Assembly: GCF_002157895.1 (NCBI RefSeq)
Contig: NZ_CP021377.1
Span: 2,976,001-3,040,000 of the forward strand
Reading direction: 5' to 3'
From: Oceanisphaera profunda
Lineage (GTDB): Bacteria > Pseudomonadota > Gammaproteobacteria > Enterobacterales > Aeromonadaceae
Length of the DNA: 64,000 bases
Shown here: piece by piece, positions 42,877 through 51,012 of the stretch
Layout: each line of letters begins with the position of its first letter
Position numbering within the stretch: the first letter of the stretch is position 1
Translations under genes and position numbers: made by a program
Notes under the pieces: model-generated
What the model was told of the DNA's origin: nothing
Database searches by the model: none
What the model saw: only the letters and a program-made list of their open reading frames with translations

Positions 42877-43107
42877 TTATCTAAGACTGACATTGAGTTG
42901 GTCTATTACTTCTGCCCAGTCTGAGTCTGATTGCCAGCCTTCTTTTAAGAAATTAGCTTGAGCTGGACTCCAAAAAGGGGCGTTAGCTAACTCCAACTCA
43001 GCGGGCAGGGTGTGACTGGCAATAAACTGCTCAATGCCGTCATGGCTGGCATCTAAGCCTAATTGCTCAAACAGTTCACTCAAGGGATGATTAATAGATT
43101 CCATCAT
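42877..43107 (-). CDS. DUF2789 family small protein
   Basis: 76 residues. The family pattern is evident: HPLSELFEQLGLDAS, IEQFIASHTLPAELELANAP, FWSPAQANFLKEG, and SDWAEVIDQLN at the end. Structure is all-helical; function unknown. AAGGAG precedes the ATG at 43107 with good spacing. Part of the same minus-strand run, with a 65-bp gap to the DUF3301 gene that contains two heptad repeats. Confidence 0.85.
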   Translation of the reverse strand: MMESINHPLSELFEQLGLDASHDGIEQFIASHTLPAELELANAPFWSPAQANFLKEGWQSDSDWAEVIDQLNVSLR

Positions 43108-43149
43108 AAAATCTCCTTAATTTGCTACTCGTTAAGTTGAAAGTAGGGT

Positions 43150-43170
43150 TGCGTGCGCCTCACGCCTCAC
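43150..43170. repeat. Heptad repeat, two copies (GCCTCAC / GTGAGGC)
   Basis: GCGCCTCACGCCTCACGC immediately before the stop codon of the DUF3301 gene, the same 7-mer and position as the six-copy array at 32762. Confidence 0.7.
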
Positions 43171-43172
43171 GC

Positions 43173-43475
43173 TTAAAGCATAGGTGAATCAGGCTCGCGT
43201 AAAATGGGCAATTCCACATTGAGCACGGTAAGGCGATGCAGCCATAACTTGCCTTCGTTATGTTGCAGACCATCATGGCTAAACTCAAAGCGAAACTGGG
43301 TGAGTATGCGACCTTTCTGCCAGACGAATCGATAGCGATACACACTCAATAATTGAAAGCTTTGTCCTCGACAATAACGCGCTAACCAAGCTTGCGCAAA
43401 CTCGCTTTGGCGTCTTAGCTGCCAATAGCCGGCGCCGAGCAAGATTAACGCGACTAAACCAATTAACTCTGTCAT
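43173..43475 (-). CDS. DUF3301 membrane-anchored small protein
   Basis: 100 residues: one N-terminal membrane helix (LIGLVALILLGAGYW) followed by a small domain with FAQAWLARYCRGQSFQLLSV and RRFRFEFSHDGLQHNEGKL-like strands, the DUF3301 pattern seen in vibrios and aeromonads. Function unknown. Its ATG overlaps the stop of the DUF3549 gene by four bases (ATGA), indicating coupled translation. Confidence 0.82.
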   Translation of the reverse strand: MTELIGLVALILLGAGYWQLRRQSEFAQAWLARYCRGQSFQLLSVYRYRFVWQKGRILTQFRFEFSHDGLQHNEGKLWLHRLTVLNVELPILREPDSPML

Positions 43476-44506
43476 GCATCCGCCGTATATAACGCACCCA
43501 GCGCGTCTTTTAGGGCTGGTGCTAATGTCGCATTGTGCAAGTTGCTTAAGATTAACGGCCGCAGCGCAGGCATTGATACCAATTCGCTAAACACGCCATT
43601 AAATAAGTCCCCGTGTCGCTCGGCCAGCTGGCTTAAATACTGCAGCAATAGTGTTTCATCGGTGAGCTCTTGCCAAAGCCGCGCCACTAAACACAGCATT
43701 AAGGCTTGGCTGGGGGCCAAGCTGAGTAGGGTGGCGATTTTTTGCTGGCGAGCTACAAATGCGGGGCTGGCGGCCGTGGCGCGTAACAATAATGCGATGC
43801 GCTCATCATCGGGCGTGTGGCGCTCTAGCTCGTGGTTGACCGCGTCTAGCAGTAAGTGATTGATATTGTCGGGCAGCGGCTGATGCTCACACTGCTGGCA
43901 AAGTGCGGTTTGTACGGGTACGGGCAATTGCGGCCATTGGCGCGCCAACAGCTGACTGAGAGATACGTCTTGCTGCAAGCGCGCGGCCACTTCTGCTAAA
44001 CCTTGCAAGCCCAACTGCTGCCAGTCGTGTTGTTCGGGCGTCGCCAAAAAATCGAGCGTACCTTGATAAAAGTGGGACGGGGCTGTGTTTAGCGCTAAGC
44101 CTAAGCGGGCATGAAACGCGGCCAGCTTTTCTTGAGACGGCGCAAAGGTAAAAGGCGTTTGTGCCAGTTTTTGCTGTTGCTCATCGCTTAAAGGCGCGGT
44201 TAAGTCTTGACCTAACTGCTCCACTAAGGCGGCTAAAAAGTACTTTACCGCGCCATTATTAAATAAGCCGCGCTCATCGAGCGGCAACTTTAAAAACCAA
44301 ATGTAAGGTTGCTCAGGGCTGTGGGTTTGCCAGTAGCACACTGCCAACCAAGCGTGACGCTGCAATGGCCAAGGATAAGGGCGCTGCTGGGCTTCAATAG
44401 CCAGAAAATCCGCAGGCTCAATGGCCTGTAAACGCCGGCCCAGATCGAAAAGGCGAAACTCGGTGCCTGCCTGGGTTAAAAATTCACTCAAGGTATTTAT
44501 TTGCAT
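43472..44506 (-). CDS. DUF3549 family protein
   Basis: 344 residues from the ATG at 44506, which has AGGAGAAA just upstream; the frame extends six codons more. Predominantly helical, with family landmarks LSEFLTQAGTEFRLFDLGRR, QRPYPWPLQRHAWLAV, WFLKLPLDERGLFN and the C-terminal HGDLFNGVFSELVSMPALRP. No catalytic motif is seen. DUF3549 proteins occur in Vibrio/Aeromonas/Shewanella lineages, usually next to DUF3301, yqcC and truC as here. Function unknown. It is divergent from yqcC with a short spacer of less than 90 bp holding both promoters. Confidence 0.88.
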   Translation of the reverse strand: MQINTLSEFLTQAGTEFRLFDLGRRLQAIEPADFLAIEAQQRPYPWPLQRHAWLAVCYWQTHSPEQPYIWFLKLPLDERGLFNNGAVKYFLAALVEQLGQDLTAPLSDEQQQKLAQTPFTFAPSQEKLAAFHARLGLALNTAPSHFYQGTLDFLATPEQHDWQQLGLQGLAEVAARLQQDVSLSQLLARQWPQLPVPVQTALCQQCEHQPLPDNINHLLLDAVNHELERHTPDDERIALLLRATAASPAFVARQQKIATLLSLAPSQALMLCLVARLWQELTDETLLLQYLSQLAERHGDLFNGVFSELVSMPALRPLILSNLHNATLAPALKDALGALYTADA

Positions 44507-44593
44507 CGGTTTCTCCTGTTGCATAGGCGTCGATTATAGGGAGTCTGGGGGCAAGATGGTATAGTGGTCGGGTGTTTAAAGAGGACCTGCCCG

Positions 44594-44986
44594 ATGCCCG
44601 TTGCGCCAACATACCCGTTAGATGTCACCACACAGCAAGTAGCTACTGTAGAATCAGCGACCATAAAAAGGTTACTCAATGCCATTGAAGCGGAGCTAAA
44701 GGCGCTGTCTTGGTGGCAAGATGCCCCACCCAACGCCAAGGCGCTGGCCAGCACGCTGCCGTTTGCAGTGGATACCTTGAGCTTGGCCCAGTGGCTCCAG
44801 TTTGTACTGTTGGCGCGCTTGCGCACCTTGTTGGCCAGCGGCCTGCCGTTGCCCGGTAAGATTAGCGTGTATCCCATGGCTCAAGAGAGCTTTGCCGGCG
44901 TAGTGGAAGACACAGGCGACCTAATCGAAGCCATTGCTCAGTTAGATGAAGCCTTGTCTGGCCAGTCAGTCGAGCGCCAAGCATGA
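44594..44986 (+). CDS. yqcC: YqcC family protein (DUF446)
   Basis: 130 residues from the ATG at 44594, supported by AGAGGA eight bases upstream; an in-frame GTG at 44564 lies too close to the divergent gene. The DUF446 core is visible: LLNAIEAELKALSWWQDAPP, FAVDTLSLAQWLQFVLLARL, LPGKISVYPMAQESF. All-helical small protein of unknown function, always beside truC. Its stop overlaps the truC start by four bases (ATGA). Confidence 0.9.
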   Translation: MPVAPTYPLDVTTQQVATVESATIKRLLNAIEAELKALSWWQDAPPNAKALASTLPFAVDTLSLAQWLQFVLLARLRTLLASGLPLPGKISVYPMAQESFAGVVEDTGDLIEAIAQLDEALSGQSVERQA

Positions 44987-45798
44987 ATTCAGCAATTATC
45001 AACGCCAAGAGCTGCGAGCAGCATCCAGATGCGACGCTAAGCTCAGAACCTGATCCGCGCATAAACAGTAACCGAATAGACAATGGCATCGACATTATCT
45101 TTGAAGATGACAGCATAGTGGCCATCAATAAAGAGGCCGGTCTGTTAGTGCATCGTAGCTGGTTGGATAAAGGCGAGACGCGTTTTGCCATGCAGCTCAC
45201 CCGTGATGCGGTGGGCTGTCATGTGTTTCCGGTACACAGACTGGACAGGCCAACGTCGGGCGTGCTGTTATTTGCCAAAAGCTCAACCGTGGCCCGCAGT
45301 CTGACCGAGGCCTTTACCGAGCATAAGGTAGTAAAGCAGTATTTAGCTGTGGTGCGCGGTTTTATGCCGCAGCAGGGTACATTGGACTATGCGCTTAGCT
45401 TTCAGCCAGATGCCATTGCCGATAAGTTTGCCGATGTGGATAAGCCCCCTCAAGAAGCGGTGACCCATTGGCAGAGCTTGGCCCAAATTGAGCTGCCGTT
45501 TGCAGTATCAAAAAAGCACGATACCAGCCGTTACAGCTTGGTGCGCTTAATGCCTGAAACTGGGCGCAAGCATCAGCTACGCCGCCATATGGCGCATTTA
45601 TTTCATCCCATAGTGGGTGATACCAGTCACGGCGATGGGCGGCATAATCGATTTTTTCGCAGTCAATATGCCTGCGAACGCATGTTATTGCATGCTCAGA
45701 GCTTAGCGTTAACGCACCCTGTGACCGGTATGCCTTTGCTACTTGAGGCGAGCCTTGATCAGCAATGGCAGCGTATTATGAAAGCGTTTAACTGGTAG
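44983..45798 (+). CDS. truC: tRNA pseudouridine-65 synthase TruC
   Basis: 271 residues. RluA-family pseudouridine synthase for U65 of tRNA-Ile and tRNA-Asp. The catalytic motif is HRLDRPTSGVLLF (Asp of HRLDRPT). IIFEDDSIVAINKEAGLLVH begins the core, and RHQLRRHMAHLFHPIVGDT-like and GDGRHNRFFR follow, the latter diagnostic of TruC over RluA. An extra N-terminal extension of about 35 residues, rich in Ser/Asn, precedes the core, so a later start is possible, but the ATGA overlap with yqcC supports this one. Confidence 0.93.
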   Translation: MNSAIINAKSCEQHPDATLSSEPDPRINSNRIDNGIDIIFEDDSIVAINKEAGLLVHRSWLDKGETRFAMQLTRDAVGCHVFPVHRLDRPTSGVLLFAKSSTVARSLTEAFTEHKVVKQYLAVVRGFMPQQGTLDYALSFQPDAIADKFADVDKPPQEAVTHWQSLAQIELPFAVSKKHDTSRYSLVRLMPETGRKHQLRRHMAHLFHPIVGDTSHGDGRHNRFFRSQYACERMLLHAQSLALTHPVTGMPLLLEASLDQQWQRIMKAFNW

Positions 45799-45858
45799 AG
45801 TCAGGGGCGACGATATCGGCGTGTGGCACATACTGTAGTAGCGCGCTTTAGCCGCTAA

Positions 45859-45875
45859 AACCTGCGCCGCAGGTT
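45859..45875. repeat. REP-like palindrome
   Basis: AACCTGC and GCAGGTT pair around a GCC loop. It is preceded by GTAGTAGCGCGCTTTAGCCG, which resembles the REP sequences of pseudomonads and related bacteria. Located between truC and yqcA. Confidence 0.4.
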
Positions 45876-45964
45876 CTAATGCAGCAGTGCTACCCGAGCG
45901 GTGGTTATTTTTAACGTAAAGCGTACGGCGATATTTGATCGGTCTACATTTTTAAGGAGTATAA

Positions 45965-46405
45965 ATGACGGCAATAGATATCATAGTGGGCAGCGTATAT
46001 GGCTCGGCTATGTCGGTGGCAGAGAGCTTAGAAGAAGCGTTAATCGGTGCTGGCCATCAAGTGGTGTTGCATGAAGAGGCAGCGTTAGCAGACTTAAACC
46101 CCGCGCATTTTTGGTTAGTGGTGACGTCCACCACGGGGCAAGGCGAATTACCGGCAGATATCTTGCCGCTGTTTGAAGAGATACGGGCTAACAGCCCGCC
46201 CATGCCACAGTTACGTTATGCACTGGCCGCACTGGGCGACAGCAGCTACGAGCATTTTTGCGGTGGTGGCCGCCAGTTTAGTGACTTATTACAAGAACTG
46301 CAGGCCCAAGCGGTAACTGAGATGCTGACCGTTGATGCGGGTGAAACGCTGGATCCGGAAGTACCGGCGTTAGCGTGGTTAGCGAGTTTTATTTCGAAGA
46401 TTTAA
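45965..46405 (+). CDS. yqcA: Short-chain flavodoxin YqcA (MioC-like)
   Basis: 146 residues of flavodoxin fold. The FMN phosphate loop is GSVYGSAMSVAESLEEAL, the second loop VVTSTTGQGELPADI, and the third ALGDSSYEHFCGGGRQF. This matches YqcA/MioC, predicted electron-transfer flavodoxins. The order yqcC-truC-yqcA is the E. coli one. A spacer of about 165 bp with a REP-like palindrome separates it from truC. AAGGAG precedes the ATG. A bidirectional terminator follows. Confidence 0.92.
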   Translation: MTAIDIIVGSVYGSAMSVAESLEEALIGAGHQVVLHEEAALADLNPAHFWLVVTSTTGQGELPADILPLFEEIRANSPPMPQLRYALAALGDSSYEHFCGGGRQFSDLLQELQAQAVTEMLTVDAGETLDPEVPALAWLASFISKI

Positions 46406-46429
46406 TATTCAGCGTAAGCGCATCATGAT

Positions 46430-46474
46430 GTGAGGTGTTAGGCGTAAAGAGTGAGGTAAGAGTGAGGCAAAGCC
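46430..46474 (+). repeat. Degenerate heptad GTGAGGN run after yqcA
   Basis: GTGAGGT, GTTAGGC, GTAAAGA, GTGAGGT, then GTGAGGC and AAAGCCAGCAC. It lies 25 bp past the yqcA stop and immediately precedes the terminator. Confidence 0.6.
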
Positions 46475-46501
46475 AGCACAAGCCGCCGTAACCTCAAAAA
46501 A

Positions 46502-46533
46502 AAGCACCGACCTTAATGGCTCGGTGCTTTTTT
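46502..46533. terminator. Bidirectional terminator between yqcA and ddh
   Basis: AAGCACCGA (46502-46510) pairs with TCGGTGCTT (46521-46529), with A-run before and T-run after, so it can serve both converging genes. Near-identical to those at 31789 and 51345. Confidence 0.85.
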
Positions 46534-46538
46534 ATTTT

Positions 46539-46572
46539 TAGCTAGGCGCTTGGTGCTGGGCGCCTGGCGCTA
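46539..46572 (-). repeat. Family B repeat, reverse copy
   Basis: TTAGCTAGGCGCTTGGTGCT then GGGCGCCTGGCGCTAG, ending just before the ddh stop codon. Confidence 0.6.
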
Positions 46573-46575
46573 GTA

Positions 46576-47562
46576 TTACAGCAGCTCTTTACGCAGCTCA
46601 GCCGGTGTCTTAGGAGACAACAAACCTGGGGCAACGTCGAGGACGGTTTTCGCACCGGTTTCACCTGCTTGATTCATCTTATAAGCGGCGCGGGCGTAAG
46701 CCACTAACACGCTAGAAGTAAACCCAGGGTTACTGCCCAGCTTTAACGAGAACTCCAACACTTGTTTAGCGTTGTCGCTGCCGCTTACGCCACTGCGAAT
46801 AACAAAGCCGCCGTGGGGCATGCTGCTGTGCTGTTCGCTAAAGGTGTGTGCGTCAATAAAGTTCACGGTGGTGTCGTAGTCGGAGAAGTAATCCGGCATG
46901 TTGACGATGGTTGAGCGTACGGCTTCGGCATCGGCGCCGTCTGCTAATACGATAAAGCATTCGCGAGTGTGTTTCTCACGGGTACTCAGGGTAGGTTGTT
47001 CACCGTTACGTACTCGGGCCATTGCTGACTCTGAGGGAATTGTGTACTGCACGCCAGACTTAACGCCCGCTACGCGACGCACGGCATCTGAGTGACCTTG
47101 GCTTAAGCCTTTGCCCCAAAACGTATAGGTTTCGCCCACCGGTAAAATGGCTTCGCCATAGAGACGGTTTAACGAGAACAAACCTGGATCCCAACCTACT
47201 GACAAGAGCGCGACTTTGCCTGCGGATTTTGCTGGCGCATCGAGGGCGGTGAAATACTCAGGAATTTTAGCGTGGGTATCGAAGCTGTCGACGATATTAA
47301 ATAAACCGGCTAACTGTGGGCCTTGCTCGGGCAAGTCTGACTTGGAGCCGCCGCATAACAGCAGCACATCGATGTCGTTTTGATATTGCTCGATGTCATC
47401 CATGGCATAAACGGGGACTGAGCTGTCGAGTAAGGTGACGCTCGCGGGATCGCGGCGGCTGAATACGGACACAAGACGCATGTCTGGACTTTGCTTAATG
47501 GCGGCTTCTGCACCACGGCCAAGGTTGCCATAGCCGGCAATGGCGATTCTAATCTGTGTCAT
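46576..47562 (-). CDS. ddh: meso-Diaminopimelate D-dehydrogenase
   Basis: 328 residues. NADPH-dependent one-step conversion of tetrahydrodipicolinate to meso-DAP for lysine and peptidoglycan (reversible). The Rossmann motif is IAGYGNLGRGAE (about 9-20), then LVSVFSRRDP, LLLCGGSKSDLPEQGPQLA, DSFDTHAKIP, the substrate-site stretch SVGWDPGLFSLNRLY, and HSDAVRRVAGVKSGVQYT. ATG at 47562 with AAGG upstream; the preceding TTG is less likely. It has a 250-bp leader rich in alternative inverted repeats. Its presence suggests a dehydrogenase-type DAP route beside or instead of the succinylase route, which cannot be checked here. Confidence 0.93.
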   Translation of the reverse strand: MTQIRIAIAGYGNLGRGAEAAIKQSPDMRLVSVFSRRDPASVTLLDSSVPVYAMDDIEQYQNDIDVLLLCGGSKSDLPEQGPQLAGLFNIVDSFDTHAKIPEYFTALDAPAKSAGKVALLSVGWDPGLFSLNRLYGEAILPVGETYTFWGKGLSQGHSDAVRRVAGVKSGVQYTIPSESAMARVRNGEQPTLSTREKHTRECFIVLADGADAEAVRSTIVNMPDYFSDYDTTVNFIDAHTFSEQHSSMPHGGFVIRSGVSGSDNAKQVLEFSLKLGSNPGFTSSVLVAYARAAYKMNQAGETGAKTVLDVAPGLLSPKTPAELRKELL

Positions 47563-47637
47563 CAATCAACCTTATTTGTTAGCTGCACTGGTTAACCAGA
47601 CAGTATTTGTATGTATTTGCATAACTGAGCAAAAGTG

Positions 47638-47756
47638 ACAAATGCAGTCTTATGGCAGCCTAATAGGGCGTAAAGATGATAAAACCTGTTACATTTCCAT
47701 TGCTTGAAAGGCGGTAGCACCGCCTGTTTCTACCATCAGGCTGCATTTGTAACAGG
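47638..47756 (-). promoter_or_regulatory. Candidate structured leader of ddh with alternative stems
   Basis: In the minus-strand transcript, CCTGTTACA (47756-47748) can pair with TGTAACAGG (47693-47685), enclosing the hairpin AGGCGGT-GCT-ACCGCCT (47725-47709). Alternatively ACAAATGCAG (47750-47741) can pair with CTGCATTTGT (47647-47638). The first and second segments overlap by three bases, so the two pairings compete. Position: about 75-195 nt before the ddh start. No T-run follows the hairpins. Confidence 0.45.
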
Positions 47757-47811
47757 GTCATACTAGCATTGAAATTACCGCGCTGCCTACCGCTAAGCGT
47801 GCGCATAGCTA

Positions 47812-48642
47812 CTATTTAACGATACGAATGCCGCTGGCTTCAATCACTATTTGGCCTTGCTTATACAAGCCACCAATGGCCTTTTTAAAGGTGCCTTTAC
47901 TGACGCCAAATAAGCGAAAAATAGTATCAGGATCGCTTTTGTCGCTGACTTGCATACTGCCACCGGCGCGCTCGAGCTTGTCGAGAATCAGGCCTGCTGC
48001 ATCATCCACTTTGCCAGGGCCGGGTTTAAACAAGCTGAGGTCGATTTTACCGTCATCACGCATTTGTTTAACGTAGCCTTTGGTACTTAAACCCACCGGT
48101 AAACGACCGGAGATATCTGAGCGAAATAATAAGCCGCCAAACTGATTATCCACCACCGCCTTAAAACCTAACAGGGTCGGCTCGGCAATCAGTAAGTCCA
48201 CTTCATCACCCTCGTTATAGGTGGGCAGCTCACGGCTGTAGAAACGGTCTAGCTTGCTACTGGCCACCATGCGGCCTTCGTGATCTAAATAGATAAACAC
48301 CACGTAGTTACGGCCCACTTCCATGGGTTGTACTTGATTGCGCTCCGGCACAAAAATATCTTTTTTCATGCCCCAATCAAGAAAAGCACCCAGACGATTA
48401 CTGGTCACTACTTTCAAGGTGGCAAATTGCTCAACTTTTGCCTTGGGCTGGTCGGTGGTGACCACAGGCTCAAGATCGGCATCCAGATAGATAAAAACGG
48501 CAATCTCATCACCAGGCTGACAGTTAGCCGGAAGCTGGCGTTTAGGGATAAAAGCCTCACCATAAGAATCGGCATCTAGCCAGCCGCCTTTATCATCTAA
48601 ACGTATCAGAGGGAGGGTGTTGTTATCGCCAAGCTTGATCAT
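47812..48642 (-). CDS. cvfB: CvfB-family S1 RNA-binding protein
   Basis: 276 residues. Three S1-like OB folds (starting near 2, 68 and 140: VVTSNRLGAFLDWGMKKDIF is the typical second one) are followed by a C-terminal winged helix (DTIFRLFGVSKGTFKKAIGG). This is the YitL/CvfB layout, first studied in staphylococci as a virulence regulator binding RNA. In gammaproteobacteria its role is unknown. It precedes ddh on the same strand, but the 250-bp structured spacer makes a common transcript uncertain. Divergent from the SLC13 permease. Confidence 0.9.
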   Translation of the reverse strand: MIKLGDNNTLPLIRLDDKGGWLDADSYGEAFIPKRQLPANCQPGDEIAVFIYLDADLEPVVTTDQPKAKVEQFATLKVVTSNRLGAFLDWGMKKDIFVPERNQVQPMEVGRNYVVFIYLDHEGRMVASSKLDRFYSRELPTYNEGDEVDLLIAEPTLLGFKAVVDNQFGGLLFRSDISGRLPVGLSTKGYVKQMRDDGKIDLSLFKPGPGKVDDAAGLILDKLERAGGSMQVSDKSDPDTIFRLFGVSKGTFKKAIGGLYKQGQIVIEASGIRIVK

Positions 48643-48941
48643 GCTAATTACCGTTTTTATAAAAAACTGATTTTAGCCTGCCACGAGGCTAAAGACCACC
48701 ATTGCACTTATGCAATGAATTCAGGCATTGCTCCTAGGGTTTGGCACCCCGTATTTCACGCGGTAGGCCGCCTGCAATAGCCCGAACACGAGCGCTGATT
48801 TATTGCCAAGGCGGGGTTGGGGACTGCTACACTGCAAAGGGCACATTTGAGTATTCAAAACCCCATTATTGTGTGATTCTAAACAGCCTAATATTCTGTA
48901 GTTAAGCCAGCTTTATAGCCCTCTAGTAGGAGCAAGACTCA
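48643..48941. other. Divergent spacer between cvfB and the SLC13 gene
   Basis: 299 bp without a gene. Contains a small hairpin TTTAGCCT/AGGCTAAA (48672-48693) next to cvfB and TAGGAG (48928 region) as ribosome site of the permease gene. Confidence 0.4.
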
Positions 48942-50906
48942 ATGGACTCAGCTCAAATCACCATTAGCATTATTTTATTGTGCACTGTATTGCTATTTTT
49001 ATGGGGGCGTTGGCGCCATGACATGGTTGCGGCAGCGGCGCTGTTGGCCTGTGTGATCACCGGCTTAGTGCCTGCAGACTCGGCTTTTGATGGTATCAGT
49101 CATCCGGCGGTGATTAGCGTAGCGTGCGTATTAATCCTCAGTAAAGGCTTACAGAATTCCGGCGCCGTGGATGTGCTCACCCGCTTGTGTCTTCCGTCTA
49201 ATGCGGGCCCCACCTTATCGATTGCCGCCTTAACTGCCTTGGGCGCATTTTTGTCTGCCTTTATGAATAACGTGGGCGCGCTGGCGCTATTGATGCCGGT
49301 GGCGATGCAAATGGCCCGGCGCCAGCAAATACCCACCGGTAAAGTGTTAATGCCGCTATCGTTTGGCACTATTTTGGGCGGTATGACCACCTTAATTGGT
49401 ACCCCACCTAACCTGATTGTCTCGGGGTTTCGCCAAGCCAACGGCGATGGCAACTTCAGCATGTTTGATTTTACTCCCGTAGGCTTAGCAGTGGCCGGGG
49501 TAGGCGTGGCCTTTGTGGCCTTAATTGGTTGGCGGCTCGTGCCGGGGCGCAAGCAGGCGGGCGCAGACAGCTTTGACTCCGGTGCTTACATTACCGAGGC
49601 GCGGGTACCGGAGGGCAGTAAAGCGGTGGGCATGACCTTGCATGATATAGAGCTAGCACTCACCGAGGCGGATGCGCAGGTGTTGGGGTTAGTGCGCAAC
49701 GAAGTGCGGGTGACCCCCCCTAGCCCTCGGCGTCGTACCCGTGCTGGCGATATCTTAATGCTAGAAGCGGAAGCAGAAACCCTATCCAGTGCTTTATCTA
49801 GCTTAGGGTTAAAGTTGGAAGAAGCGAAAGCCACGCGGGATGAGCGCGAAAAGCAGGAAAAAGAAAAAGAGAAAGAAAAGGAAAAAGAGAAACAAGCGAA
49901 AGAAAAAGCCAATGAACAAAACGGTAAGGTCCCTGCTGCTAAGGCTCAAGCGAGTAAGGCTCAAGAGCCGGCCGACATAGCATCGGTCGCTAAAGCCGAT
50001 ACAGACTCGGCTAAAGCGGAGTCGAGTGCTGACAGTTCGGCGGACAACGATGAGATTATCTTAAGCGAGTTAGTGGTGTTGCCGAGCTCCAGTTTGCTGG
50101 GGCGCACGGCGGCGGGCATTCAAATAAGAACCAGCTTTGGTGTTAACCTGTTGGCTATTTCACGCCAAGGCAATAGATCCGTGAAGCGGCTGCGCGCCCA
50201 GCCATTTCGGGCCGGTGATTTATTAATGGTGCAAGGCGGGCCTGAGGCGATTTCTGAATTTGCGTCTAGCACCGGCTGCGTGCCATTAGCGGAGCGCGAA
50301 CTGCGCATTCCTAACAAACGCATGGCGGTGATGGCCACCATTATTATGGGGGTGTCGGTGGCTATCGCCGCCTTGGGTATTTTACCGACGGCGGTGGCCT
50401 TTGCCGCAGGCGTATTGGCCTCCATGATAGTGCGTACCGTGCCGCCACGCGCCGTGTACAACGCCGTCGATTGGCCGGTAATTATCTTGCTCGGAGCCTT
50501 AATTCCGGTGGCTCAAGCCATGGAAAGCAGCGGTACGGCAGGTTTAATTGCTAATGTGCTGCTTAATCAGCTGGCTCAAGGTCATGCGGTGGTCGCCTTG
50601 GTGTTGATCTTGGTGGTCACCATGAACCTCTCGGATCTGATGAATAATGCCGCCACCGCGGCTGTGATGTGCCCGATCGCCATTGGCACCGCGAATCAGT
50701 TAGGGGTAAACGTGGATCCGTTTTTAATGGCGGTGGCGGTAGGCGCATCGTGTGCCTTTTTAACGCCCATTGGTCATCAGAATAATACCCTGATCTTAGG
50801 GCCCGGCGGCTTTAAGTTTGGTGATTACTGGCGCTTAGGTTTACCGCTAGACCTGTTAGTTATACTGGTAACTATTCCTATGTTACTTTGGGTATGGCCT
50901 TTGTAA
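48942..50906 (+). CDS. SLC13-family permease with two TrkA-C domains and a charged insert
   Basis: A 654-residue inner-membrane transporter. Helices fill residues 5-200 and 450-654; between them lie two RCK_C/TrkA-C-like domains (about 213-290, with VLGLVRNEV and RAGDILMLEA; and 373-440, with RAGDLLMVQGG). SLC13/CitM motifs are SAFMNNVGALALLMPVAM, GTILGGMTTLIGTPPNLIV in the first half and NLSDLMNNAATAAVMCPIAI in the second. Residues 291-372 form an unusual low-complexity insert: a Lys/Glu run (299-325) followed by an Ala/Ser/Asp/Lys-rich stretch. It probably moves an anion such as sulfate or a dicarboxylate with Na+. AGGAG lies ahead of the ATG. Confidence 0.9.
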   Translation: MDSAQITISIILLCTVLLFLWGRWRHDMVAAAALLACVITGLVPADSAFDGISHPAVISVACVLILSKGLQNSGAVDVLTRLCLPSNAGPTLSIAALTALGAFLSAFMNNVGALALLMPVAMQMARRQQIPTGKVLMPLSFGTILGGMTTLIGTPPNLIVSGFRQANGDGNFSMFDFTPVGLAVAGVGVAFVALIGWRLVPGRKQAGADSFDSGAYITEARVPEGSKAVGMTLHDIELALTEADAQVLGLVRNEVRVTPPSPRRRTRAGDILMLEAEAETLSSALSSLGLKLEEAKATRDEREKQEKEKEKEKEKEKQAKEKANEQNGKVPAAKAQASKAQEPADIASVAKADTDSAKAESSADSSADNDEIILSELVVLPSSSLLGRTAAGIQIRTSFGVNLLAISRQGNRSVKRLRAQPFRAGDLLMVQGGPEAISEFASSTGCVPLAERELRIPNKRMAVMATIIMGVSVAIAALGILPTAVAFAAGVLASMIVRTVPPRAVYNAVDWPVIILLGALIPVAQAMESSGTAGLIANVLLNQLAQGHAVVALVLILVVTMNLSDLMNNAATAAVMCPIAIGTANQLGVNVDPFLMAVAVGASCAFLTPIGHQNNTLILGPGGFKFGDYWRLGLPLDLLVILVTIPMLLWVWPL

Positions 50907-50927
50907 GCGAGATAAATATTGCCATAA

Positions 50928-50989
50928 GTCTTACGCCGTACCTTAAAGCAAGTATCAGCTTGCTTAGCAGATAACCTACGGCGTAAGAC
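50928..50989. repeat. Nested perfect inverted repeat
   Basis: GTCTTACGCCGTA (50928-50940) and TACGGCGTAAGAC (50977-50989) are perfect 13-bp arms. Inside, AAGCAAG (50946-50952) pairs with CTTGCTT (50959-50965). No T-run. Lies 22 bp past the permease stop and 24 bp before the DUF3081 start. Confidence 0.75.
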
Positions 50990-51012
50990 GTGAGTTAACT
51001 TAGGAGGTAGGC

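Noticed and set aside
47563-47811. Lysine riboswitch upstream of ddh
   Set aside because: The conserved L-box core could not be recognised; only the competing inverted repeats are supported.
49586-49912. Minus-strand open frame with Phe/Ser-rich protein
   Set aside because: It is the antisense of the Lys/Glu-rich insert of the SLC13 permease; composition artefact.
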